The translations under genes and the position numbers were made by a program. Below, piece by piece: positions 27,078 through 35,263 of a DNA stretch of 64,000 bases; within the stretch, counting starts at the first letter, position 1, and each line of letters opens with the position of its first letter. The stretch lies in NCBI RefSeq assembly GCF_003173035.1, contig NZ_QGLE01000007.1, positions 62,001-126,000 of the forward strand. Reading direction: 5' to 3'. Below the pieces are notes generated by a model. That model was not told the origin of the DNA. It made no database searches and saw nothing but the letters and a program-made list of their open reading frames with translations. Source of the DNA: Zavarzinia aquatilis. Lineage in GTDB: Bacteria; Pseudomonadota; Alphaproteobacteria; Zavarziniales; Zavarziniaceae.

Positions 27078-27134
27078 GAGACATGAAGGCGTGCGCCGGC
27101 CGGCAGGGGCCGCGCGGCGCTGGCGGAGGCGGTG

Positions 27135-28358
27135 ATGGACCCGATTGTGTGGGAGTGGATCGGAGCGGCCTTGCGCTGGCTGCACGTCATCGCCGGCATC
27201 GCCTGGATCGGCTCGTCGTTCTATTTCGTCCATCTCGACAGCAGCCTGAAGCCGCGCGACGGCCTGCCCAAGGGCGCCTATGGCGAGGCCTGGCAAGTCC
27301 ACGGCGGCGGCTTCTACCACATGGTGAAGTTCCTGGTGGCCCCGTCCAACATGCCGGACGACCTGACCTGGTTCAAATGGGAGGCCTATGCCACCTGGTT
27401 GTCGGGCGTCGCGCTTCTTGTCTTCGTCTATTATTTCGGCGCGCAGCTTTATCTGATCGACCTTTCCGTCATGGAGCTGTCGAATTGGGAAGCGATCGCG
27501 ATCAGCGCCGGCAGCCTGATCCTCGGCTGGGCGATCTATGACGGCCTGTGCCGTTCGCCCCTCGGCCGCAGCGACAATCTGCTCGCGCTGTTCGGCTTCG
27601 GCTTCGTTGTCGTCGCCACCTTCGTCTTCACCCAGATCTTCAGCGCGCGGGGCGCCTTCATGCAGGCCGGGGCCCTGATGGGCACGATCATGGCCGGCAA
27701 TGTCTTCATGGTGATCATTCCGAATCAGCGGAAGGTGGTCGCCGCCCTGATGAAGGGCGAGGCACCCGATCCGCGCTTCGGCCGCACCGGCAAGCAGCGT
27801 TCGATGCACAACAATTACATCACGCTGCCGACCGTCTTCGTGATGATCTCCAACCATTACCCGCTGGCCTATGGCGGCTCGCTGGCCTGGCTGATCCTCG
27901 CCTTCCTGATCGTCATGGGCGTGTTCATCCGCCATTTCTTCAACACGATGCACAAGGGCCTGCCCGCGCCGTGGTGGACCTGGTGGGTGGCCGCCGTCTG
28001 CGCCCTGATCATCGTCGCGCTGAGCCGCGTCACCCCGGCCGACCCCGCCGTCAGCGGCAACCTGCTGCCCAGCCCCGCCGTCGCCGAGGCCAGCGTCGAT
28101 CTCGCCGCCGCCAGCGACATCGTCATGGGCCGCTGCGCCATGTGCCACACCAGGGAGCCGGTCTGGGAAGGCGTGACCGTGCCGCCCAAGGGCATCGTGC
28201 TCGACACGCCCGCGGCTGTCGCCGCCCATGCCGAGCAGATCTACACCATCGCGGTCTGGACCCACGCCATGCCGCCCTCGAACGTCACCGAAATGCCCGT
28301 CGAGGAGCGCCGCGTGCTGGCGCGCTGGTACGAGGACATGAGGACCGCCACCCGTTGA
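27135..28358 (+). CDS. puuD: membrane urate oxidase (urate hydroxylase) PuuD with cytochrome c tail
   Basis: A 407-residue integral-membrane urate oxidase, the bacterial form that delivers electrons to the respiratory chain rather than to O2. The N-terminal part has about eight transmembrane spans (LRWLHVIAGIAWIGSSFYFVHLD, and the His residues 17, 57, 62). A cytochrome c domain at the C terminus carries CAMCH (Cys334, Cys337, His338) and a likely Met ligand near HAMPPSNV. The product is 5-hydroxyisourate, used by UraH. ATG at 27135 preferred to the preceding GTG. The purine permease follows after 55 bases. Confidence 0.94.
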   Translation: MDPIVWEWIGAALRWLHVIAGIAWIGSSFYFVHLDSSLKPRDGLPKGAYGEAWQVHGGGFYHMVKFLVAPSNMPDDLTWFKWEAYATWLSGVALLVFVYYFGAQLYLIDLSVMELSNWEAIAISAGSLILGWAIYDGLCRSPLGRSDNLLALFGFGFVVVATFVFTQIFSARGAFMQAGALMGTIMAGNVFMVIIPNQRKVVAALMKGEAPDPRFGRTGKQRSMHNNYITLPTVFVMISNHYPLAYGGSLAWLILAFLIVMGVFIRHFFNTMHKGLPAPWWTWWVAAVCALIIVALSRVTPADPAVSGNLLPSPAVAEASVDLAAASDIVMGRCAMCHTREPVWEGVTVPPKGIVLDTPAAVAAHAEQIYTIAVWTHAMPPSNVTEMPVEERRVLARWYEDMRTATR

Positions 28359-28413
28359 TCATCTGAAGACAAGACGTGCCGGCGGCCGTCGCCGCCCTGT
28401 AAGGAGTAGAGCG

Positions 28414-29835
28414 ATGAGTAGCGCCGTGCACCCCGTGGACGAAAAACTGCCGCCAGCGCGGCTGTTCACTCTTGGTCTTCAGCATGTCCTCGTCATGTAC
28501 GCGGGCGCCGTCGCGGTGCCCCTGATCATCGGGCGGGCGCTGAAACTCCCGCCCGAGCAGGTCTCGGCGTTGATCAACGCCGATCTCTTCGCCTGCGGCA
28601 TCGCCACCCTCATCCAGAGCTTCGGCCTGCCCGGCGTCGGCATCCGCCTGCCGGTGATGATGGGCGTCACCTTCGCCGCGGTCGGCCCCATGCTGTCGAT
28701 GGCGAATGATCCTGAACTCGGCCTTCTCGGGATTTACGGCGCGGTCATCGTCGCCGGCCTGTTCGGGATCGCCGTCGCGCCCTTCGTCTCGCGCCTCCTG
28801 CGCTTCTTTCCGCCCGTGGTGACCGGCACCATCATCCTCGTCATCGGCATCAGCCTGATGCGTGTCGGCATCAACTGGGCAGGCGGCGGCTTGCCGACCC
28901 TGAAGGCGATGGCCGACCGGGTGGTGAACGACGTGCCGGTGAAGGAACTCGGCGAATTCGCCAATCCGGCCTATGGCCAGGTCGGCGGCCTCGGCCTCGC
29001 CCTGCTGGTCCTTATCGTCATTCTCGCCCTCACCCGTTGGGGCAAGGGCTTCGTGCGCAATGTCGCCGTGCTGATCGGCATCGTGGTCGGCGGCATGATC
29101 GCCGCCGCCTTCGGCCTGATGCATTTCGACAAGGTGGCGGCGGCGCCCTGGTTCGATGTCGTCCTGCCCTTCGCCTTCGGGATGCCGACCTTCGACCTCG
29201 TCGCCAGCCTGACCATGTGTCTCGTCATGATCGTCGTCATGATCGAATCGACCGGCATGTTCCTCGCCCTCGGCGAGATCACCGGCAAGCCGGTCGACCG
29301 CGCCGCCCTGACCAAGGGCCTGCGCGCCGACGGCCTTGGCACGCTGATCGGCGGCATCTTCAACACCTTCCCCTATACGTCCTTCTCGCAGAATGTCGGT
29401 CTCGTCGGCGTCACCGGGGTGCGCTCGCGCTATGTCACCGTCGCCGCGGGCCTGATCATGCTCGCCCTCGGGCTCGTGCCCAAACTCGCCTCGCTGGTCG
29501 AAGCCGTGCCCGTCGTCGTGCTGGGCGGGGCCGGTATCGTGATGTTCGGCATGGTCGCGGCGACCGGCGTCCGCATCCTGACCCAGGTCGATTTCAAGTC
29601 GAAGCCGCACAACCAGTTCATCGTCGCCGTCTCGGTCGGCTTCGGCATGATCCCGCTGGTCGCGCCCAATTTCTTCAAGCAGTTGCCCCACGGCCTGCAC
29701 CCGCTGCTCGAGTCCGGCATCCTGCTCGCCGCGCTGATGGCCCTGGTGCTGAACCTGTTCTTCAACGGTTTCGGCAGCGCTGCCTCGGCGGAAGCCGACG
29801 CCGCCGCGGGCGCCGCCGCCAGCGAACACGTCTGA
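28414..29835 (+). CDS. NCS2 family purine (urate/xanthine) permease
   Basis: A 473-residue nucleobase:cation symporter of the NCS2 family with about 14 spans. GLQHVLVMYAGAVAVPLIIG is the family N terminus; GVRSRYVTVAAGLIMLALGLVPKL and NTFPYTSFSQNVGLVGVTG are the conserved core, and the catalytic Glu lies in VMIESTGMFLALGEIT. The subgroup with QNVGL and the puu/xdh context favours urate or xanthine. AAGGAG precedes the start by 8 bases. A strong hairpin follows the stop. It completes a puuD-permease unit. Confidence 0.92.
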   Translation: MSSAVHPVDEKLPPARLFTLGLQHVLVMYAGAVAVPLIIGRALKLPPEQVSALINADLFACGIATLIQSFGLPGVGIRLPVMMGVTFAAVGPMLSMANDPELGLLGIYGAVIVAGLFGIAVAPFVSRLLRFFPPVVTGTIILVIGISLMRVGINWAGGGLPTLKAMADRVVNDVPVKELGEFANPAYGQVGGLGLALLVLIVILALTRWGKGFVRNVAVLIGIVVGGMIAAAFGLMHFDKVAAAPWFDVVLPFAFGMPTFDLVASLTMCLVMIVVMIESTGMFLALGEITGKPVDRAALTKGLRADGLGTLIGGIFNTFPYTSFSQNVGLVGVTGVRSRYVTVAAGLIMLALGLVPKLASLVEAVPVVVLGGAGIVMFGMVAATGVRILTQVDFKSKPHNQFIVAVSVGFGMIPLVAPNFFKQLPHGLHPLLESGILLAALMALVLNLFFNGFGSAASAEADAAAGAAASEHV

Positions 29836-29843
29836 TCCCGGCA

Positions 29844-29866
29844 CCCGTTCCGGCCGCCGGAACGGG
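29844..29866 (+). terminator. hairpin terminator after purine permease
   Basis: CCCGTTCCGG-CCG-CCGGAACGGG, perfect 10-base arms with a 3-base loop, 9 bases after the stop codon. There is no T-run, so it may act as an mRNA 3'-end stabiliser instead. Confidence 0.65.
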
Positions 29867-30022
29867 TCAGCCCGGCACTATGCATACATCTCGAACACAA
29901 TGCCTATTTTATGAACAAGTGTACCGCCACAGACCTTGAGTCCGCCTGTATCAAAATCGTCACATGCCGCGTTATTTGTTCAAATTCAATAACTTAACAA
30001 ATTTATCCGGTTGCTCGTTCTC

Positions 30023-30038
30023 TTGGCATTCTTTTTGA
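30023..30038 (+). promoter_or_regulatory. possible sigma-54 promoter of the Tsx-like gene
   Basis: CTTGGCATTCTTTTTGA has GG at 30025-30026 and TTGA with exactly 10 bases between GG and GA, the -24/-12 spacing of RpoN promoters. The -12 dinucleotide is GA instead of the consensus GC. A nitrogen-responsive RpoN promoter would suit purine uptake. Single-site evidence only. Confidence 0.3.
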
Positions 30039-30044
30039 TAGAAC

Positions 30045-30058
30045 TGACCAACAGGTCA
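30045..30058. promoter_or_regulatory. TGACC-AACA-GGTCA palindrome
   Basis: Short 5+4+5 inverted repeat immediately downstream of the sigma-54-like element and about 90 bases before the Tsx-like start; a possible repressor site. Confidence 0.3.
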
Positions 30059-30150
30059 AGATTCGGCACGAGGGTTCCCGGGGCGGCTGGGGTCGCGTGC
30101 AGACAGGGCTAGTACTCGACGCAACGAAATACCTGCAAGGAGTGGTTGAA

Positions 30151-31062
30151 ATGGGGGCGAGTAAGCGTTTCAAGGGCGGGCTGGTCCGCCTGGCATCGGG
30201 CCTCGCGGTCGCGGCCGCGACCCTGATGGGCTCGACCGGCGGCGCCGCCGCGGGCGACGGCATCATCCAGTGGAGCGATACGTTCATCGGCCTGCGCTAC
30301 GGCGCGACCTATGCCGAGCCGGCGAACGACCATGACGTCGAAAAAGTGATCTTCCAGGGCCAGCACGTCAGCGGCTGGACCTATGGTCAGAACTTCGTGA
30401 ACATCGACGTTCTCCTCGACCTCGAGGAAAGCGACGAGGCGCAGAAGGACGGCGGCGGCGGTGCCCGCGAAATCTACGCCGTGTTCCGCGAGAAGCTGTC
30501 GTCGGCCAAGATCTTCGGCGCCTCCTATGGCGGCATCATCCGCGATATCGGCCTGACCTTCGGCGGCGACCTGTCCTACAAGGACGACGCCTTCAACGCC
30601 CGCGTGCGCAAGTTCGTGATCGGCCCGACCATCGACTTCGAAGTCCCCGGCTTCCTGAGCGTCGGCGTGCTGCTGGGCACCGAGCACAATCACAACGGCA
30701 TCGGCCTCGCCTACAACATTCCGGGCGTCGACGCTTCGGTCGATTTCGATCCGACCTGGCGCATCGAAACCGCCTGGGGCCTGCCCATTCCGCTCGACAT
30801 CGGCGTGCCCATGTCGTTCGAGGGCTTCATGAACATCATCGGCCCGAAGGGCGAGGACGGCTTCGGCAACGACACCGTCTATGAAGTCCTGCTCGACGCC
30901 GCGATCATGTTCGACGTCGGCGCCCCCGCCGGCACGCCGAAGACCTTCATGGTCGGCTTCGGCTACCAGTGGTGGAAGAACAAGTTCGGCAACGATCCCG
31001 ACCTGACCACTGTCGGCACCGAGGCTTCGGTTCCGCAGTTCGTCGCCCAGTTCCACTTCTGA
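30151..31062 (+). CDS. Tsx/OmpK-like nucleoside-specific outer-membrane channel
   Basis: A 303-residue outer-membrane protein with a signal peptide (residues 1-34, ending GGAAAG) and C-terminal Phe (VAQFHF), as in beta-barrels. IQWSDTFIGLRYGATYAEP and NFVNIDVLLDLEESD resemble the N terminus of the Tsx/OmpK nucleoside channel family; alternating strands such as KTFMVGFGYQWWKNKFG follow. In this neighbourhood it probably admits nucleosides or purines for the NCS2 permease. AAGGAG precedes ATG 30151, chosen over an in-frame ATG at 30097. Confidence 0.8.
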   Translation: MGASKRFKGGLVRLASGLAVAAATLMGSTGGAAAGDGIIQWSDTFIGLRYGATYAEPANDHDVEKVIFQGQHVSGWTYGQNFVNIDVLLDLEESDEAQKDGGGGAREIYAVFREKLSSAKIFGASYGGIIRDIGLTFGGDLSYKDDAFNARVRKFVIGPTIDFEVPGFLSVGVLLGTEHNHNGIGLAYNIPGVDASVDFDPTWRIETAWGLPIPLDIGVPMSFEGFMNIIGPKGEDGFGNDTVYEVLLDAAIMFDVGAPAGTPKTFMVGFGYQWWKNKFGNDPDLTTVGTEASVPQFVAQFHF

Positions 31063-31161
31063 GGCGTCCCCCCGGACGTCTCGACTTCCCCGGCGCGGTT
31101 CGTTTTCCCCCTGCGCCGGGGAAGGACCGAGCCGAACCCGACATGCGGTTCGATACAAATG

Positions 31162-31192
31162 GAAAGGGCCCCGCGCGGGGCCCTTTCTTTTT
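31162..31192 (+). terminator. rho-independent terminator after the Tsx-like gene
   Basis: GAAAGGGCCCCGC and GCGGGGCCCTTTC form a perfect 13-base-arm hairpin followed by CTTTTT, an ideal intrinsic terminator on the + strand. A second stem (arms CCCCGGCGC / GCGCCGGGG) lies upstream, near 31090-31125. The structure also separates the convergent amt operon. Confidence 0.9.
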
Positions 31193-31204
31193 GCCTGACG
31201 GCGT

Positions 31205-31369
31205 TCAGTCCAGCTTGCGATAGCTCTCGTTCTCGTGCATCGCCATGTTGTAGAGCACGAAGAACACGACGATGACCGACAGCGCGAGGATGATCGCGAT
31301 CGCGGCCGGGCTGTGGGCGAAGGTGAAATAGGCTTCCGCCCCTTCCCAGGTGGTGATCGGGCTGCTCAT
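31205..31369 (-). CDS. 54-residue single-span membrane protein coupled to amt
   Basis: An open frame of 54 codons starts at ATG 31369, preceded by AAAGGA at good distance, and stops 31205-31207. The protein is MSSPITTWEGAEAYFTFAH, then a hydrophobic span of about 20 residues (PAAIAIILALSVIVVFFVLY, 21-40), then a charged tail with HENESYRK. It lies 18 bases downstream of the ammonium transporter stop on the same strand, so it is in that operon. No known family was recognised. Codon bias is like the neighbours and the span is well formed, so it is probably real. Confidence 0.7.
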   Translation of the reverse strand: MSSPITTWEGAEAYFTFAHSPAAIAIILALSVIVVFFVLYNMAMHENESYRKLD

Positions 31370-31387
31370 GATGGTCGTCCTTTCACG

Positions 31388-32716
31388 TCATTCCGCCGGG
31401 AAGGGCCGCGACGGGGGATTATAGGCTTCGGGATAGGCACGGGCCGGGATTTCGGCGGTGTCGAGCCCCGCGACCTCCGCGCCGTTGCTGGTGCGCAGCA
31501 GCCCCAGTTTCTTCAGCACATAGGACAGCACCCAGCCAGGAATGAAGCCCAGCAGGGCGAAGACCACGGCACTGCCGAGCTGGCCCATGAAGGACACCGG
31601 CGGCGCCCCTTCGGCGACATTGGGATAGCCGGCGATGAAGATGCCGGCGGCGATCACGCTCCACAATCCGCCGACGCCATGCACGGCGACGGCGCCCACC
31701 GCATCGTCGATCTTCAGCTTGATCAGCAGCTTGTTGACCTGCGGCGCGATGCAGCCGCCGACAAAGCCGATGAGGAAGGCCAGCGGCGGGTAATACATGT
31801 CGAGACCCGACGCCGCCGAAATGATGCCGACGAGGGCGCCCGACATCATCCAGAACGGATCGCGGGTGGTCAGATAGCAGCCGAGGATGCCGCCGACACA
31901 GCCCATCAGCGTGTTGAAGGCAAAAGCGGAAAGCGTCGCCGGCGTGTTGAAGATGGTCACCCACTGGTCGCCGTTGACGAAGATGATGCAGCCGCCGAGG
32001 AAGCCGAAGAAGCCAACGATGATCAGCATCAGCCCGATCAGCGACATCGGCAGATTGTGGCCCGGCATCTCGGTGACCGAACCGTCCTTGCCGAAACGGC
32101 CGATGCGGGGCCCGAGGTTCAGCAGCACGCCGAGGGTGAAGAAACCCGCGATCATATGCACGCAGCCCGCCGCGGCAGTGTCGTGGAAGCCCCATTCGGT
32201 GGTCAGCCAGCCCGAGGGATGCCAGCCCCAGGACGCCCCGAGGATCCACACCACCGAGCCGAGGAAGACGGCGAGGATGACGAAGCCCGAGACGCGGATG
32301 CGCTCGATCACCGCCCCCGAGAGGATGGAGGCGGTGGTCGCGGCGAACAGGGCGAAAGCGGCCCAGAACACGCCGGTGGCATTGTCGGTCAGGTTGGGCC
32401 CCATCTTCATCGCCCAGGGCAGACCGTCCGCCCCCGCCTCGGATATGGTGAAGCCGGTCGGGAAGGCGAGATAGATCCACCAGCCGAAGAAGAAGAAGGT
32501 CGGGATGACGAAGGCGAAGGCCAGGATGTTCTTCACGCCGGAGGCCAGCGCATTCTTGCTGCGCGATGCCCCCATCTCATAGGCGAGGAAGCCGGCGTGG
32601 ATGGTGATCATCAGCGCCGTACACCACCAGTAGAAGATTTCGGCATTGATCGTGCCGGCCATGCTGAAGGCTTTTTCGAGCGCCTCCAGCTTTTGCTGCA
32701 GTTCCGCGGTCTCCAT
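31388..32716 (-). CDS. amt: ammonium transporter (Amt/MEP family)
   Basis: A 442-residue transporter with about 11 spans. The twin histidines of the hydrophobic pore are His187 (CVHMIAG) and His346 (AVHGVGGLW). The recruitment-site segment FFGWWIYLAF and signature DTAAAGCVHMIAG are typical. An N-terminal coiled-coil-like helix (METAELQQKLEALEKAF) precedes the first span, as in several alphaproteobacterial Amt proteins. No glnK or glnB gene adjoins, unlike most Amt loci; instead the 54-residue membrane protein follows. It presumably supplies ammonium to GlnT. Confidence 0.95.
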   Translation of the reverse strand: METAELQQKLEALEKAFSMAGTINAEIFYWWCTALMITIHAGFLAYEMGASRSKNALASGVKNILAFAFVIPTFFFFGWWIYLAFPTGFTISEAGADGLPWAMKMGPNLTDNATGVFWAAFALFAATTASILSGAVIERIRVSGFVILAVFLGSVVWILGASWGWHPSGWLTTEWGFHDTAAAGCVHMIAGFFTLGVLLNLGPRIGRFGKDGSVTEMPGHNLPMSLIGLMLIIVGFFGFLGGCIIFVNGDQWVTIFNTPATLSAFAFNTLMGCVGGILGCYLTTRDPFWMMSGALVGIISAASGLDMYYPPLAFLIGFVGGCIAPQVNKLLIKLKIDDAVGAVAVHGVGGLWSVIAAGIFIAGYPNVAEGAPPVSFMGQLGSAVVFALLGFIPGWVLSYVLKKLGLLRTSNGAEVAGLDTAEIPARAYPEAYNPPSRPFPAE

Positions 32717-32988
32717 GTACGACGATCCCCAGGATGCGCGCCGGCCCTCCCCGGACCGGGACGCGGTTGGTTCCCCTGGACGCCTGGCGTCGACTATGGA
32801 CCGACCCCCGCCGGCCCTTACCCTCCGCCGGCGCCCGCCAATCCCTTCCCGGTTTTACGTCGTCTCACCCCCGACGGGGCTGTTTTTCGCCCCACGCAAA
32901 AACGGTAACTGTGATGAATAAAGCTCGCAACGCAAAAAAGCCGCCGGGAATGCCCTTCCCGGCGGCTTTGGACGGCTTGCGCGGCAGG
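32717..32988. other. amt upstream region and purU terminator
   Basis: About 270 bases separate purU and amt, both on the minus strand. The left 220 bases contain the amt promoter, with no unambiguous sigma-70 or sigma-54 site. The right end holds the purU terminator. Confidence 0.5.
32934..32969 (-). terminator. rho-independent terminator of the glxB-purU operon
   Basis: On the minus strand AAAGCCGCCGGGAA and TTCCCGGCGGCTTT form 14-base perfect arms around a 5-base loop, followed by TTT (complement of the A-run at 32934-32936). It lies 20 bases after the purU stop, marking the end of the operon. Confidence 0.9.
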
Positions 32989-33855
32989 TCAGTGGCGGAA
33001 GACGACGGTCTTGCGGCCGTTCAGGATCACCCGGTCCTCGAGATGGGCCGAAATCGCCCGGGCCAGCACCCGGCGCTCGATGTCGCGGCCCTTGGCGACC
33101 AGATCCTCGGCGCTGTCCTGATGCGTGATACGCTCGACGTCCTGCTCGATGATCGGGCCTTCGTCGAGGTCCGACGTGACGTAATGCGCCGTCGCGCCGA
33201 TCAGCTTCACACCCCGCTCATGCGCCTGATGATAGGGCTTGGCGCCCTTGAAGCCGGGCAGGAAGGAATGATGGATGTTGATGCAGCGCCCGGTGAGCTT
33301 GGCCGCCAGCCCGTCCGACAGCACCTGCATGTAACGGGCGAGGACCACCAGCTCCGCCCCGCTTTCCTTGACGAGGGCCCAGATCGCCGCTTCCTGCTCC
33401 AGCTTGGTCGCCTTGGTGACCGGCAGGTGATGGAAGGGAATGCCGTCGAAATCGAGGTGATGATAGGTCTCGATCGGGTGGTTCGAGGCGATGGCGACGA
33501 TGTCCATCACGATGTCGCCCGAGCGCCAGCGATAGAGAATGTCGGCGAGGCAATGGTCCGATTTGGAAACCAGCAGCATCACCTTGCGCCTCTCGCCCCG
33601 CGGCCGGATCGTCCATTCCATGGCGAAAGTGGCGGCGATGGCGGCGAAACCGTCGCGGATCGTCTCGATGGTGATGTCGTCCGCCACCGGCTCGAAGACG
33701 ACGCGCATGAAGAAGCGGCCGGTTTCGGTATCGTCGAACTGATGGGCTTCGAGGATGTTGCCGCCCGCCTCGAACAGATAGGTCGAGACCCGGGCGACGA
33801 TGCCCGGCCGGTCGGGGCAGGACAGGGTGAGGATTCCAGCTCGGTCAGACATCAT
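32989..33855 (-). CDS. purU: formyltetrahydrofolate deformylase
   Basis: A 288-residue enzyme that hydrolyses 10-formyl-THF to formate and THF. An N-terminal ACT domain ([26 protein letters not shown]) binds regulatory ligands, and the C-terminal formyltransferase domain has the catalytic set Asn-His-Asp in [12 protein letters not shown] and [20 protein letters not shown]. The second codon is also ATG. It starts 70 bases after glnT and is followed by a strong terminator, so it closes the glx-glnT operon. Co-location links one-carbon release to the amine or glutamate chemistry upstream. Confidence 0.95.
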   Translation of the reverse strand: MMSDRAGILTLSCPDRPGIVARVSTYLFEAGGNILEAHQFDDTETGRFFMRVVFEPVADDITIETIRDGFAAIAATFAMEWTIRPRGERRKVMLLVSKSDHCLADILYRWRSGDIVMDIVAIASNHPIETYHHLDFDGIPFHHLPVTKATKLEQEAAIWALVKESGAELVVLARYMQVLSDGLAAKLTGRCINIHHSFLPGFKGAKPYHQAHERGVKLIGATAHYVTSDLDEGPIIEQDVERITHQDSAEDLVAKGRDIERRVLARAISAHLEDRVILNGRKTVVFRH

Positions 33856-33925
33856 TCACTCGTCGTTCGGCTCTTGAAGCTCGCGCGGTCAAAAAGCCTT
33901 TTGGCCGCGCCGCGTCAAGTCTGCA

Positions 33926-35227
33926 TCAGCAATCCAGCGTCGTATCCCGTTCCCACTGGGTGAGATGGCGTGAATAGGCGTTCCAGTCGTCGTATTTCAG
34001 TTTCAGATAGGAGTCGATGAAAGCCGCCCCGAGGCCGGCCCGCAGCACCTCGGATTTGCCGAGCGCGCGCAGCGCGTCGAGCAGATTGAGCGGCAGTTTC
34101 TTCGCCCCCCTCACCTTGTGCCCGTCGGTATACATGTTGATGTCGAGGCGCTTGCCCGGATCGGTCTTCGCCGCGATCCCGGCAAGGCCGGCGACAAGGA
34201 CCGAGGCCGGCAGCAGATAGGGATTGGCCGCGCCGTCGGCGAGACGGAATTCAAAACGCCCCGGCTCCGGGATACGGATCATGTGGGTGCGGTTGTTGCC
34301 GGTATAGGTCACCGTGTTGGGCGACCAGGTCGCGCCGGACAGGGTCACGGGCGCATTGATCCGCTTGTAGGAATTGACCGCCGGATTGGTCAGGGCGCAG
34401 AGCGCCTGCGCCTCCGCCATCACGCCGCCGATGAAGTGATAGGCGAGCGGCGAGAGGCCGAGTTCGCCGCCCTCGTCCTCGAAGGCATTGGCCCCGTCCT
34501 TCCACAGCGAGACATGCATGTGGCAGCCGCTGCCGGTCAGATTGATGAAGGGCTTCGGCATGAAGGTCGCGCGCATCCCGTGTTTCTCGGCGATGGAGCG
34601 AACCATGTACTTGAAGAAGGCGTGGCGGTCGGCGGTGACAAGGGCGTTGTCATATTCCCAGTTCATCTCGAACTGGCCGTTCGCATCCTCGTGGTCGTTC
34701 TGATAGGGCTTCCAGCCGAGCTGCAGCATGGCGTCGCAGATCTCGGTGATCACCTCGTAGCGGCGCATCAGGATCAGCTGGTCGTAACAGGGTTTGTCCG
34801 CCGTGTCGGCCGCGTCGGATACCGCCTTGCCATCCGGCGTGATCAGGAAATATTCGCATTCGACGCCGGTCTTCAGCTCGAAGCCCGCATCCGCCGCGGC
34901 GGCCAGCGCGGTCTTCAGCACGGTGCGCGGCCCCTGCTCCACCAGCTTGCCATCCATCCACAGATCGGCGGCGAGCCAGCCGACCTCCGGCTTCCACGGC
35001 AGCTGGATCAGGCTGTCCGGATCGGGCACGGCAAAGAGGTCGCTGTTGGCGGGCGACATGTCCAGCCAGGTGGCGAAGCCGGCGAAGCCCGCACCCGATT
35101 TCGCCATGGCCCTGATCGCCGAGGCCGGCACCAGCTTCGCCCGCTGCACGCCGAACAGGTCGGTATAGGAAATCAGGAAATAGCGGATGCCCTTTTCCTT
35201 GGCCGCCTCTGCGAGATCAATCGCCAT
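33926..35227 (-). CDS. glnT: type III glutamine synthetase (GlnT)
   Basis: A 433-residue ligase of the GlnT group found beside glxBCD in rhizobia. Conserved segments include ISYTDLFGVQRAKLVPASAI, GAGFAGFATWLDM, ECEYFLI (metal-binding Glu), YQNDHEDANGQFEMNWEYDNAL, TGSGCHMHVSLW and the substrate Arg region NNRTHMIRIPEPGRFEFRLADGAANPY. The family also contains gamma-glutamylmethylamide synthetase (GmaS), which uses methylamine instead of ammonia. The sequence looks closer to rhizobial GlnT, but the substrate cannot be fixed without assay. It sits between glxD and purU. Confidence 0.88.
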   Translation of the reverse strand: MAIDLAEAAKEKGIRYFLISYTDLFGVQRAKLVPASAIRAMAKSGAGFAGFATWLDMSPANSDLFAVPDPDSLIQLPWKPEVGWLAADLWMDGKLVEQGPRTVLKTALAAAADAGFELKTGVECEYFLITPDGKAVSDAADTADKPCYDQLILMRRYEVITEICDAMLQLGWKPYQNDHEDANGQFEMNWEYDNALVTADRHAFFKYMVRSIAEKHGMRATFMPKPFINLTGSGCHMHVSLWKDGANAFEDEGGELGLSPLAYHFIGGVMAEAQALCALTNPAVNSYKRINAPVTLSGATWSPNTVTYTGNNRTHMIRIPEPGRFEFRLADGAANPYLLPASVLVAGLAGIAAKTDPGKRLDINMYTDGHKVRGAKKLPLNLLDALRALGKSEVLRAGLGAAFIDSYLKLKYDDWNAYSRHLTQWERDTTLDC

Positions 35228-35263
35228 GTGAACCCTCGTCCCCGTTTCGCCCGCCCATCGGGA

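Larger units (their letters stand above)
29836..30150. other. 315-base control region between permease and Tsx-like gene
   Basis: It holds the permease terminator hairpin (29844-29866), an AT-rich stretch around 29890-30040, a sigma-54-like element (30023-30038), a TGACC-AACA-GGTCA palindrome (30045-30058) and the ribosome-binding site of the Tsx-like gene. No further gene was seen. Confidence 0.6.

Noticed and set aside
28359-28413. Purine riboswitch before the permease
   Set aside because: Only a small GC hairpin is visible; no known aptamer core could be recognised by eye.
32717-32988. Sigma-54 promoter before amt
   Set aside because: The best candidate near 32900-32915 has GT in place of GG at -24 and lies about 190 bases from the start; too weak to report.
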